Shown: positions 33,096 to 40,950 of the stretch, one piece after another | Position numbering within the stretch: position 1 is the first letter of the stretch | Layout of the letters: each line of letters begins with the position of its first letter | Source: Ruania zhangjianzhongii | GTDB taxonomy: Bacteria; Actinomycetota; Actinomycetes; Actinomycetales; Beutenbergiaceae | Direction: 5' to 3' | Length of the DNA: 64,000 bases | Assembly (NCBI RefSeq): GCF_008000995.1 | Contig: NZ_CP042828.1 | Span: 682,001-746,000, forward strand | Notes under the pieces: model-generated | The model's database searches: none | The model's input: the letters and a program-made list of their open reading frames with translations, nothing else | What the model was told of the DNA's origin: nothing | Translations under genes and position numbers: made by a program

Positions 33096-33800
33096 TCAGA
33101 CCTCAGCGCCGGCCAGGGCAGCCAGCCGCTCGCGGCACCACGCCGGGTCGTCGGCGGTGACCAGGTCCACACCGGCAGCCAGCGCCTGCGCCAGCTCGCC
33201 TTCGGTGCGCACCGGCCACCCGCACACCTGCACCCCGGCCGATTGCAGCCGGCCGGTGAGCTCCGGGTCCAGGTGCGCCGACCCGGCGGCCAACGCCGCC
33301 GCGTCCAACTGCCGCACCGCGGCCAGCGCTGCCGCCGTCGGCTCCGTGCAGATCACGCCGAGCCGGAGCCGGGTGCTGCGCCGGCGCACCTCGGCGAGGG
33401 CGCCGACGTCGAAGCTGGTCAGCATCACCCGGTCCTGCAGGTCCTCGCGCAGCACCAGCTCAGCGGCCTGCAGGGCGGCGGCGGGGTCCTTGATCTCCAC
33501 GTGCACCTCGGTGCGCACCACCCCCAGGGCCGCCTCCAGCGAGGGGATCCGCTGCCCCTCGCCCAGCTCCACCTGCTGCAGCTCGGCCCAGGTGAGCTCG
33601 GCGACCACACCCTGCCGGCGCCCGGCCACGGCGGTGCGATCCACGGCCGCATCGTGGATCACCACCAGCCGGGCGTCCACGGACAGACGCACGTCCAGCT
33701 CGATGGCGACTGCGCCGTCCCGGGTGGCCCGGTCGAACGAGGCGAGAGTGTTCTCGGCACAGACGGCCATCGCACCCCGGTGGCCGACGACCCCGACCAT
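33096..33800 (-). CDS. Glycerophosphodiester phosphodiesterase (UgpQ type)
   Basis: 234 residues, GDPD barrel. VGHRGAMAVCAENTLASF holds the catalytic His and the Glu-Asn pair; ELDVRLSVDARLVVIHDAAVDRT holds the metal-binding Glu-x-Asp and the second catalytic His. No signal peptide, so cytoplasmic like UgpQ. It splits glycerophosphodiesters to glycerol-3-phosphate and an alcohol. Its ATG overlaps the stop of the binding-protein gene by one base (TGATG). Confidence 0.93.
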   Translation of the reverse strand: MVGVVGHRGAMAVCAENTLASFDRATRDGAVAIELDVRLSVDARLVVIHDAAVDRTAVAGRRQGVVAELTWAELQQVELGEGQRIPSLEAALGVVRTEVHVEIKDPAAALQAAELVLREDLQDRVMLTSFDVGALAEVRRRSTRLRLGVICTEPTAAALAAVRQLDAAALAAGSAHLDPELTGRLQSAGVQVCGWPVRTEGELAQALAAGVDLVTADDPAWCRERLAALAGAEV

Positions 33801-35185
33801 CAGATCCCCAGGGCCTCGAGGTCTTCGCGGTTGTCCTCGAGCACGTCCTCATACGCCGCGCGCAGGGTGTCCATCGACGCCTGCACCTCACCGTTGTCCC
33901 CGGTGATCGTGCCGAACGACTCGGTGAGCGCGTTGACCCCGGACTGGAACCAGTTCACCGGCGCCACCGTCTGGGCGTTCTCCAGCTGCTCGAGGGCCAC
34001 AGTGAAATTCGGGTCCTCCTCGTGCAGGGCGACCACCTCGGGCTCGTCCCGGGCCGCCTCCACGATCGGCACATACCCGGAGTTGATGTGCCACCACCCG
34101 GACATCTCCGCCGAGCCGAGGAACTTCATCAGTGCCGCGGTGGCGTCCTGCCGTTCCTGTGACTCGGTCTTCACCAGGGAGAACCCGGACCCGCCGGTGG
34201 GCACCGACGGCGGCTGGTTGATCTCACCGGGCATGAACGCGGCGCCGAGCTCGAAGTCGACCGCTTCGGTCAGCCCGCGCATCGAGGCCGTGGAGCCGTG
34301 CACCGCAGCCACCAGTCCGGTCTGGAAGTCGGTGTGCGCCGACTGTGCGCTGTAGGCGTGGCCGTCCACGTGCACCCACTCCTTCGCGAACGTCATCAGC
34401 TCCCGGATCGGCTCCTCGTCGGGCATCACCTCGAAGCCGTTGGACCACTCGCCGTCGAACGCCCACAGCCATGCTGAGGCGTTCCAGGCGCCGCCGCCGC
34501 CGGCATAGGCGAAGGTCTTCACCGGCTGACCGGACGCGGTGGCCGAGGCGATCTCCGGGCCGAACTCGCGCAGCTGCGACCAGGTGTACTGCGTGTCCAC
34601 CGGCAGACCGAGCTCGTTGAACAGCGTCTTGTTGTAGTAGAACAAGGGGTTCGACCGGGCGAACGGCACCACGTAGGTCTCCTCGCCCGCCTTGCCTTCC
34701 TCCACGTAGGTCGGCAGGTAGATGTCGGTGTTCCACTCGTCGTCGAAGTGCGGGTCCAGCGGGGTGAGCGCCCCGGCGAAGTAGAACTGCAGCCACTGCA
34801 TCTCCGGGAAGCACACCATGTCCGGCACCGCCTTGGCCTGCAGTGCGGCGGTGAAGGCGGTGTTCAGGTCCGCGTAACCGCCCACGGACTCGATCGCCGC
34901 GTAGATGTCCTCCTGGGAGTCGTTGAACTTGGTGAACAGCTCGGAGACCGCCTCGAACAGGCCACCGGTCCAGGGCGCCCAGAACAGGATGTTCGTGCGT
35001 CCGGAGTACTGCGAGGGGATCTCGCCGAGTGCGGCTTGGCCCATGTCGTTGCGCAGGTTGCTGGTCTCGCCGCCGGAGTCGCTGTCGGCCGTGGCGAGCC
35101 CGGCGCAACCGGCCAGTGCGGCGGTACCGGCACCCAGCCCGAGGGCGGAGAGCAGGTGGCGGCGGGTGAGGGAAAGATCGTGCAC
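33800..35185 (-). CDS. Extracellular solute-binding lipoprotein (UgpB/MalE type)
   Basis: 461 residues from a GTG after GAAGGAGC. The signal has a twin-Arg (TRRHLLSALG) and a lipobox LAGC with Cys27, so a Tat-type lipoprotein is likely. The mature part is a family-1 binding protein (TNILFWAPWTGGLFEAVSELFTKFN .. WLQFYFAGALTPLDPHF). It binds substrate outside the membrane and hands it to the two permeases encoded upstream. The paired phosphodiesterases suggest glycerol-3-phosphate or glycerophosphodiesters as ligand, but sugar-binding proteins look alike at this level. Confidence 0.9.
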   Translation of the reverse strand: MHDLSLTRRHLLSALGLGAGTAALAGCAGLATADSDSGGETSNLRNDMGQAALGEIPSQYSGRTNILFWAPWTGGLFEAVSELFTKFNDSQEDIYAAIESVGGYADLNTAFTAALQAKAVPDMVCFPEMQWLQFYFAGALTPLDPHFDDEWNTDIYLPTYVEEGKAGEETYVVPFARSNPLFYYNKTLFNELGLPVDTQYTWSQLREFGPEIASATASGQPVKTFAYAGGGGAWNASAWLWAFDGEWSNGFEVMPDEEPIRELMTFAKEWVHVDGHAYSAQSAHTDFQTGLVAAVHGSTASMRGLTEAVDFELGAAFMPGEINQPPSVPTGGSGFSLVKTESQERQDATAALMKFLGSAEMSGWWHINSGYVPIVEAARDEPEVVALHEEDPNFTVALEQLENAQTVAPVNWFQSGVNALTESFGTITGDNGEVQASMDTLRAAYEDVLEDNREDLEALGI

Positions 35186-35263
35186 GACGGCGCTCCTTCA
35201 GTGGTCATTCATCGGTTGACGTGGTTTGTTCTCGAGTGGGGTGGGCGATCGCGCATCGGGGCG

Positions 35264-36217
35264 TCAGCCCTTCAGCGCACCGGCGGTCAGTCCGCCGATG
35301 ATCCGGCGCTGCGCGAGGAAGAACACCGCCAGCATCGGCAGGGCGACGATCACCGTGCCGGCCATCACCGGACCCCAGGAGTCGTAGCCCTCCTGGCTGC
35401 GCAGGAACATCAGCCCGATCGGCAGGGTGCGCATATCCGAGGTGGAGGTGACGATCAGCGGCCAGACGAAGTCGTTCCACTTGGCGATCAGCACGATCAG
35501 GGTGGCGGTGAGGATCATCGGCCTGCAGATGGGGATGATCACGGTGACCATCCGGCGGAGGTGACCTGCGCCGTCGACCATGGCTGCATCCACCAGCTCG
35601 GGCGGAACCTGCCGCATCTGCTGGTAGAGGAGGAACATCGCGAACGCCGAGCCGATCCCGGGCAGGATCAGGCCCTGGTAGGTGTTCAGCCAGCCCAGGT
35701 TGGACACGGTGATGTAGTTGACCAGCAAGGTGATGTGCCCGGGCAGCATCAGCGAACCCACCATCAGGGCGAAGACCAGCATCTTGCCCCGGAAGTACAC
35801 GAACGCGAACGCGTAGGCGGACAGCAGCGCCACCCCGATCTCCAGGGTGGTACCGGCGGTGGTGGTGATGATCGAGTTCTTCAGGAACGCGCCGAACGGG
35901 GCCGAGGTCCACGCCTCAGCGAAGTTCTGCCAGGCCAGCTCGCTCGGCAGCCAGGTGAGCGGGAAGGTGTAGATCTCGTTCTCCGGCTTCAACGCCGAGC
36001 TGAACAACCAGAAGACCGGCACGGCGAACACGGCGAACGTGAACGCCACCAGCACGTACAGCGCGATCGTGGCTGGCAGCGGGCGGCGCGGCCCGCCACC
36101 GGAGCGGCGGGAGGCGCTCCCGCGGCCCCGCGGTGGCCGGGCGCCGGTCGACGGCTCGGCGGTCTGCGCGCGGTCGGTGGCCGCGGGTGCGGTGGGCTTG
36201 GGGGCAGTCAGCGTCAT
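35264..36217 (-). CDS. Carbohydrate/organophosphate ABC permease, UgpE/MalG type
   Basis: 317 residues from the ATG at 36217, which overlaps the stop of the first permease; a long open frame to 37342 is an artefact of GC bias. After an Ala/Pro/Arg-rich cytoplasmic head of about 50 residues there are six membrane segments and the EAA loop (ELVDAAMVDGAGHLRRMVTVIIP). It forms the import channel with the partner permease. No ATPase gene is present, so a shared UgpC/MsiK-type ATPase encoded elsewhere is expected. Confidence 0.93.
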   Translation of the reverse strand: MTLTAPKPTAPAATDRAQTAEPSTGARPPRGRGSASRRSGGGPRRPLPATIALYVLVAFTFAVFAVPVFWLFSSALKPENEIYTFPLTWLPSELAWQNFAEAWTSAPFGAFLKNSIITTTAGTTLEIGVALLSAYAFAFVYFRGKMLVFALMVGSLMLPGHITLLVNYITVSNLGWLNTYQGLILPGIGSAFAMFLLYQQMRQVPPELVDAAMVDGAGHLRRMVTVIIPICRPMILTATLIVLIAKWNDFVWPLIVTSTSDMRTLPIGLMFLRSQEGYDSWGPVMAGTVIVALPMLAVFFLAQRRIIGGLTAGALKG

Positions 36218-37179
36218 GAGTAGTGCACCTGCTTGTTCGCGAATTTCACCTGGACGAGGGTGACGATGAGAAGGAGCACGAACATCACCGTGGCGGTGGC
36301 CGCCGAGGTGCCGATGTTGAAGTCGACGAACGCCTGGTCGTAGATCATCCACGGCAAGGTGGTGCTCGAGGTGCCCGGCCCGCCATTGGTGAGCGTGGCG
36401 ATGATGTCGAAGGTCTGTGCGGCGGCGATGATGCCAGTGACCACGAGGAAGAACGTGACCGGGCTGAGCAGCGGGAGCGTGAGGTGACGGAACAGCTTCC
36501 AGCCTCGTGCGCCGTCGAGCGATGCAGCCTCGTAGACGTCCTTGGGCAGGTCGAGGATCGCCGTGTAGTAGATGATCGCCACGAAGCCGAGCCGCTGCCA
36601 CGCGTAGGCGATGGTGATCGCCCAGAGGGAGAACTCCGAGGTGGTGGTCCAGTGCGGGGAGTCCATCCCGAACATCTCGAACAGCCAGCGGCTCAGCCCG
36701 TAGTTCGGGTCGAACATGAACAGCCAGAGCACACCGATCGCGGCGCCGGGCAGCATGTGCGGAGCGAACGCCATCGTGCGCACCAGACCGGTGAACCGCA
36801 GCTTCTGGGCGAGCAGAGCGCCGATCGCCATCCCGCCGAACAGGGTGCCGATCACGGCGACCAGCACGAAGATGGCGGTGTTGCTCAGCGCACCCATCAG
36901 CATCGAGCCGGGCTGGAACAGCTCGATGTAGTTCTCCAGCCCGACGATCACCGGGGCCGGCTGCACGAAGTCCCACTCGGTGAAGCTGAGCACGAAGTTG
37001 TACAGCGTGGGGTAGTAGCCGAATAGGATGATCGCCGCCAGGTTCGGGGCGATCAGCGCCCAGAACAGCAGACCTTCCTTCCGGTTCCGCCGGCTGATCT
37101 GTGCGGACTTGCGCTGCGGCACCTTGGCGCTGCCCTTGCTGGGCTGCGGCCGGCGTACCGGCTGCAGGAGCACGCTCAT
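36214..37179 (-). CDS. Carbohydrate/organophosphate ABC permease, UgpA/MalF type
   Basis: 321 residues from the ATG at 37179, preceded by GAGG; a longer frame to 37278 has no better start. Six to seven membrane segments and the EAA loop (DVYEAASLDGARGWKLFRHLTLPLL). First gene of the minus-strand operon permease-permease-binding protein-GDPD-phosphodiesterase. About 97 bp upstream lies an 11-bp-periodic array resembling a PhoP-binding PHO box. Confidence 0.93.
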   Translation of the reverse strand: MSVLLQPVRRPQPSKGSAKVPQRKSAQISRRNRKEGLLFWALIAPNLAAIILFGYYPTLYNFVLSFTEWDFVQPAPVIVGLENYIELFQPGSMLMGALSNTAIFVLVAVIGTLFGGMAIGALLAQKLRFTGLVRTMAFAPHMLPGAAIGVLWLFMFDPNYGLSRWLFEMFGMDSPHWTTTSEFSLWAITIAYAWQRLGFVAIIYYTAILDLPKDVYEAASLDGARGWKLFRHLTLPLLSPVTFFLVVTGIIAAAQTFDIIATLTNGGPGTSSTTLPWMIYDQAFVDFNIGTSAATATVMFVLLLIVTLVQVKFANKQVHYS

Positions 37180-37275
37180 GAGACCTCGTTTCCGTGGGCT
37201 CGGCTGGGGCGTTGCCCGGGTGCGGGCGGGCCCTGGTGGTAGACGTTCTCGGCCATCGCCTGTCAGTGAAGCGGG

Positions 37276-37330
37276 CACAGGTGAGCCGGCCGCGAGCAGC
37301 GCGTGACCTGTAGGGGACGGGTGGGTGAAC
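37276..37330 (-). promoter_or_regulatory. PHO-box-like array of five 11-bp repeats
   Basis: Read on the minus strand, five contiguous 11-mers occur: GTTCACCCACC, CGTCCCCTACA, GGTCACGCGCT, GCTCGCGGCCG, GCTCACCTGTG. All share TC at positions 3-4 and three have TCAC, as in the Streptomyces PhoP direct-repeat unit (G-K-TCAYYYR-S). It lies about 97 bp ahead of the Ugp-like operon. Confidence 0.6.
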
Positions 37331-37408
37331 GTCCGCCGTCACCGGTGGGCCGGGTGAGCATTACGCTGGCGGGATGGTCGGATCGTTCCGCGGCCGGGTC
37401 GGCCGACG

Positions 37409-38362
37409 ATGAGGCGCGTGCGCGCGTGGGTCGACCCGTTCGTGGTGATGATCCTGGTGGCGCTGGCGCTCGGGCTGGTGCTTCCGCTGCCGGACCCGGT
37501 GATCGGCGGGGTCGAGCGGGTCGGCGATGTGGCGATCTTTCTGCTCTTCTTGGTCTACGGCCTGCGGCTGTCCACCCGCGAAGTGCTCGGCGGCCTGAAG
37601 AACTGGCGGCTGCAGGGTGGCGTCTTCGCTTCCACGTATGTGCTCTTCCCGCTGCTCGGGCTGCTCATCGCGGCGGTCGCCGAACCGATGCTCGGTGCAG
37701 CGCTGGCTACCGGGATGCTCTATCTGACCCTGCTGCCTTCCACAGTGCAGTCCTCGGTGGCGTTCGTCTCGGTGGCCCGCGGGAACGTGGCCGGGGCGAT
37801 CTGTGCCGCCACCATCTCGAACGTGGCCGGGATGGTGATCACCCCACTGCTGGTGCTGTGGCTGATGGGGGCCTCCGGCACCCAGGGGATGGGCGGGATC
37901 CAGGCGGTGCTGCTGCAGCTGCTGCTGCCGTTCGTGGTGGGTCAGCTGCTGCAGCCGTTCCTCGGGAACTGGGTACGGGCGCACTCGGCGATCACCAAGG
38001 TGCTGGACCGGGGGACGGTGGTGCTGCTGGTGTTCGGTGCCGTGCTCTCCGCGACCGCCGACGGTGTCTGGCAGCAGGTGTCCCCGCTGATGCTCGTGGC
38101 CCTGCTCGGACTGAGCGGGGTGCTGCTCGCGGTGATGCTCGTGGTGACCTGGTACGGCGGTCGTGGGCTCGGCCTGGACCACGGTGACCGGATCGCGCTG
38201 CTGATGTGCGGGTCGAAGAAGTCCCTGGCTACCGGTCTGCCGATGGCGCTGGTGCTGTTCACTCCGGCAGTGGCGGCCACGATCGCGGTGCCGGTGATCG
38301 TGTTCCACCAGCTCCAGCTCGTGGTCTGCGCGGCCCTGGCGCGGCGGCTCGCCCGCGACTGA
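37409..38362 (+). CDS. Bile acid:sodium symporter family protein (SBF-like, YfeH type)
   Basis: 317 residues with about ten hydrophobic segments of the BASS/SBF-like fold (VYGLRLSTREVLGGLKNWRL, LLPSTVQSSVAFVSVARGN, CGSKKSLATGLPMA). The GSKKSLATG motif is typical of the YfeH/SLC10A7-like branch. Transported substrate unknown; relatives move organic anions with sodium. Divergent from the Ugp-like operon; the PHO-box-like array lies between them and could affect both. Confidence 0.88.
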   Translation: MRRVRAWVDPFVVMILVALALGLVLPLPDPVIGGVERVGDVAIFLLFLVYGLRLSTREVLGGLKNWRLQGGVFASTYVLFPLLGLLIAAVAEPMLGAALATGMLYLTLLPSTVQSSVAFVSVARGNVAGAICAATISNVAGMVITPLLVLWLMGASGTQGMGGIQAVLLQLLLPFVVGQLLQPFLGNWVRAHSAITKVLDRGTVVLLVFGAVLSATADGVWQQVSPLMLVALLGLSGVLLAVMLVVTWYGGRGLGLDHGDRIALLMCGSKKSLATGLPMALVLFTPAVAATIAVPVIVFHQLQLVVCAALARRLARD

Positions 38363-38387
38363 CCGCTACTGGGGCGGGCGGTGAGGG

Positions 38388-39359
38388 CTAGGGACCCTCC
38401 GGTGCAGCGCCGGCGGCACGTGCGTAGCGCACGCCCAGCGCCAGAACGTGATCGACCAGTTCCGGCGGGTCCAGAACGTCGAAGTCCACGCCGAGCAGTC
38501 CCAGGTACACCACAAGCGTGTCCAGCGAGCTGGCGCCGGTGCGGAACTCACAGTGGCCGGCGTCGATCGGTGCGATGGTGCCGATATTCGGGGTGACCCG
38601 CGCAGTCATCTCCGCGGCTGGGGCGTGCAGCCGGATTCGTGCCTGGTGTTCCCAGATCGCGGCTCCGGTGCCCGCACTCACATAGTCTGCGAGGTTCTCG
38701 GCAGGTGGCTCGCGGGGAATGAACCGCGGACCGGTGGGGACCTTCGGGTCGAGCCGGTCGGCCCGGAAGGTGCGCCAGCCGCTACGTTCGATGTCCCATC
38801 CCACCAGGTACCACCTGGCACCCGTGTGCACGAGGGAGAGCGGTTCGACCTCTCGCCGGGTCACGGAGTCGTTGTGGCTGGTGTAGTCGAACCGCAGCCG
38901 CTGGTGCTCGCGTGCGGCCGCGGCGATCACGGTGAGCACGTCCACAGTCACAGTGGGCTCCGTCGTCGGCACGGGCACCACGGCACCAGCGAGGTCAGCC
39001 ACCCGGTGCCGCAGCCGGCGGGGCAGCACCTGTTCGAGCTTGGCGAGTGCCTGGAGCGATGACTCTTCGATCCCGCGGACGGCGCCGGTGGCGGCCGAGC
39101 GTAATCCGACTGCGACGGCCACTGCCTCTTCGTCCTCGAGCAGGAGTGGCGGCAGGTTCGCTCCGGCGGCTAGCCGGTACCCACCGCTGCGGCCCGGCCT
39201 CGCGTCCACCGGGTAGCCCAGCTCGCGTAGCCGGCCGACGTCCGCGCGGATCGTGCGGCCGCTGACGGCCAGCCGTTCGGAAAGCTCGGCGCTCGACCAC
39301 GAACGATGCGTGTGCAGCAGTGAGAGCAGACGGAGCAGCCGTGCCGAGGTGGTGAGCAT
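38388..39359 (-). CDS. WYL-domain transcriptional regulator (YafY type)
   Basis: 323 residues from the ATG at 39359 (MLTTSARLLRLLSLL is the usual start; frame is open to 39401). Winged helix (LSERLAVSGRTIRADVGRL) followed by a WYL domain with ARWYLVGWD. Divergent from the epoxide hydrolase, with a 7-bp inverted repeat between the two starts. A second protein of the same family is at 10083-11048; the two share only the family pattern. Confidence 0.9.
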   Translation of the reverse strand: MLTTSARLLRLLSLLHTHRSWSSAELSERLAVSGRTIRADVGRLRELGYPVDARPGRSGGYRLAAGANLPPLLLEDEEAVAVAVGLRSAATGAVRGIEESSLQALAKLEQVLPRRLRHRVADLAGAVVPVPTTEPTVTVDVLTVIAAAAREHQRLRFDYTSHNDSVTRREVEPLSLVHTGARWYLVGWDIERSGWRTFRADRLDPKVPTGPRFIPREPPAENLADYVSAGTGAAIWEHQARIRLHAPAAEMTARVTPNIGTIAPIDAGHCEFRTGASSLDTLVVYLGLLGVDFDVLDPPELVDHVLALGVRYARAAGAAPEGP

Positions 39360-39377
39360 CCCCTGATGGTGGCACGA

Positions 39378-39402
39378 TATGCGGAAGGGAATCGGCCGCA
39401 TA
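39378..39402. promoter_or_regulatory. Inverted repeat between WYL regulator and epoxide hydrolase
   Basis: TATGCGG and CCGCATA are exact arms 11 bp apart in the 53-bp gap between divergent starts (outer bases GA/TC continue the symmetry in part). Placement suggests an operator for the WYL regulator. Confidence 0.5.
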
Positions 39403-39412
39403 GATCTCTACG

Positions 39413-40648
39413 GTGATGATCATGGAAACCCACACAGAGATCAGGCCCTCCCGCATCGACATCCCGCAGGCGGCACTCGACGACCTGCACGAGCGCCTCG
39501 CTCGCACCCGGTGGCCTGTCGCGCTGCCCGGCGTGGGCTGGGAACGCGGCACCCCGATCGGGTACCTGCGCGAGCTCGCGGACTACTGGCGTACCGGTTT
39601 CGACTGGCGTGCCGAGGAGGAGCGGTTGAACGCCTATCCGCAGTACACGACCGAGATCGACGGGCAAGAGATCCACTTCCTGCACGTGCGCTCGCCCGAG
39701 CCGGACGCACTGCCGCTGCTGATGAGCCACGGCTGGCCGAGCACCGCGGTCGAGTTCGAGAAGGTGATCGGCCCGCTCACCGACCCGCGCCGGCACGGCG
39801 GCAACCCGAGCCGGGCGTTCCATCTGGTGATCCCGAGCCTGCCTGGTTTCGGGCTCTCGCCCGAGGTTGTCACGACCGGCTGGGGCCTACCGCGCACCGT
39901 CGATGCGTACGCGGAACTGATGCGGCGCCTGGGTTACGACCGGTACGGCACGCAGGGCGGGGACATCGGAGCCGGGGTGGCCGGGATGCTCGCCGGTGCC
40001 GCCCCGGAGGCCGTAGTGGGGGTGCACATGAACGGACCGACGAACTTCACCAAGCCACAGGCGGGGCAGGAGTTCACCGAGCGGGAGCAGGAGCGGCTGC
40101 GGGTGGCGGAGGACTTCGGCACGAACGGCAGTGGATATCTGGCGCTGCAGAGCAATCAGCCGTCCACCATCGCGGTTGCGCTGACCGACTCACCGGTCGC
40201 GCAGCTCGCTTGGATCGTGGAGAAGTTCCAGGCGTGGACGGACCCGGCGAAGCAGTTGCCCGAGGAGGCCGTGGACCGGGACCAGTTGCTCGCCAGCGTC
40301 ACGGCGACCTGGTTCTCCCAGGGCGGCGCCGGTTCGGCGAACTTCGTCTACGAAAGCATGAACGGCGAGCTCGACTGGAGCCCGCCCGGCGCGGAGGATG
40401 ATCAGCGCCCCGACGCGGAGGAAGAGGACGGGCAGGGCCAGGGCGGAGAGGAGGCCGACTGGGCCGCAGGCCCGTCCGTGCCGACCGCTGTTGCCGTGTT
40501 CGCCGCGGACATGTCCGTGCGCGCGCTGATCGACAGCGGCCAGATCACCCGGTGGACCGAGTATGAGGTGGGCGGTCACTTCGCGGCGATGGAGGCTCCC
40601 GACGAGCTCGTCGGCGATATCCGCGAGTTCTTCGCCACCGTGCGTTGA
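39413..40648 (+). CDS. Epoxide hydrolase with an acidic insertion
   Basis: 411 residues. N-terminal EHN domain ([21 protein letters not shown]) followed by an alpha/beta-hydrolase fold: oxyanion HGWP near residue 104 and the nucleophile Asp in [10 protein letters not shown]. The C-terminal catalytic His is in GGHFAAME. Residues about 327-352 are a Glu/Asp/Gln-rich stretch ([16 protein letters not shown]) that most relatives lack. It hydrolyses an epoxide to a diol. ATG at 39413 or 39422. Probably controlled by the divergent WYL regulator. Confidence 0.9.
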   Translation: MMIMETHTEIRPSRIDIPQAALDDLHERLARTRWPVALPGVGWERGTPIGYLRELADYWRTGFDWRAEEERLNAYPQYTTEIDGQEIHFLHVRSPEPDALPLLMSHGWPSTAVEFEKVIGPLTDPRRHGGNPSRAFHLVIPSLPGFGLSPEVVTTGWGLPRTVDAYAELMRRLGYDRYGTQGGDIGAGVAGMLAGAAPEAVVGVHMNGPTNFTKPQAGQEFTEREQERLRVAEDFGTNGSGYLALQSNQPSTIAVALTDSPVAQLAWIVEKFQAWTDPAKQLPEEAVDRDQLLASVTATWFSQGGAGSANFVYESMNGELDWSPPGAEDDQRPDAEEEDGQGQGGEEADWAAGPSVPTAVAVFAADMSVRALIDSGQITRWTEYEVGGHFAAMEAPDELVGDIREFFATVR

Positions 40649-40681
40649 GGCTGCGCTGCCGTCGGAGCACAGCTGGGCGTC

Positions 40682-40739
40682 AGCATCCGACTACGGATCA
40701 GAAGATCGGGGGCTCGAGCCCCTCCGTGCGCGCAGGAAG
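40682..40739 (+). pseudogene. Decayed tRNA-Arg 3' fragment
   Basis: The segment repeats the tRNA-Arg gene at 44843 from the end of the D-arm through the anticodon loop (GACTACGGATCAGAAG), T-arm and 3' end to GCGCAGGA beyond the gene, with a handful of substitutions. The 5' acceptor strand and D-arm are missing, so it cannot fold as a tRNA. It may be an old attachment-site copy or the remains of a duplicated gene. Confidence 0.85.
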
Positions 40740-40786
40740 CGATCGGGCCTCAGGCGACCGGGTCGTTGCGCACATCTGAGGTGAGG

Positions 40787-40802
40787 GCCCACGTTCGTGG
40801 GC
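40787..40802. promoter_or_regulatory. Short perfect inverted repeat upstream of MFS gene
   Basis: GCCCACG-TT-CGTGGGC, 150 bp ahead of the MFS start. No T-tract follows, so an operator or a transcript hairpin are both possible. Confidence 0.35.
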
Positions 40803-40950
40803 ACACCGAGATCAGGCGTAGAGTGCCACTGCCCGACGCCCCGACCCCAGCAGGTTCGTGTGCACGCGACGGCCACCGCGGTGACCGCCCGGGCAAGCCC
40901 CGATGGCGACCTACGCCTCGCAGGATGAACAGCGATGAACGAGGATGTGT

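Noticed and set aside
37260-37300. Reading the first permease from the upstream in-frame start at 37278
   Set aside because: It would place the PHO-box-like repeats at the start codon and adds a Pro/Arg-rich head without a ribosome site; ATG 37179 has GAGG in front.
35264-37342. A single 692-codon minus-strand frame
   Set aside because: Only the part from 36217 encodes a permease; the rest is out of frame with the real upstream permease gene and has no family signature.
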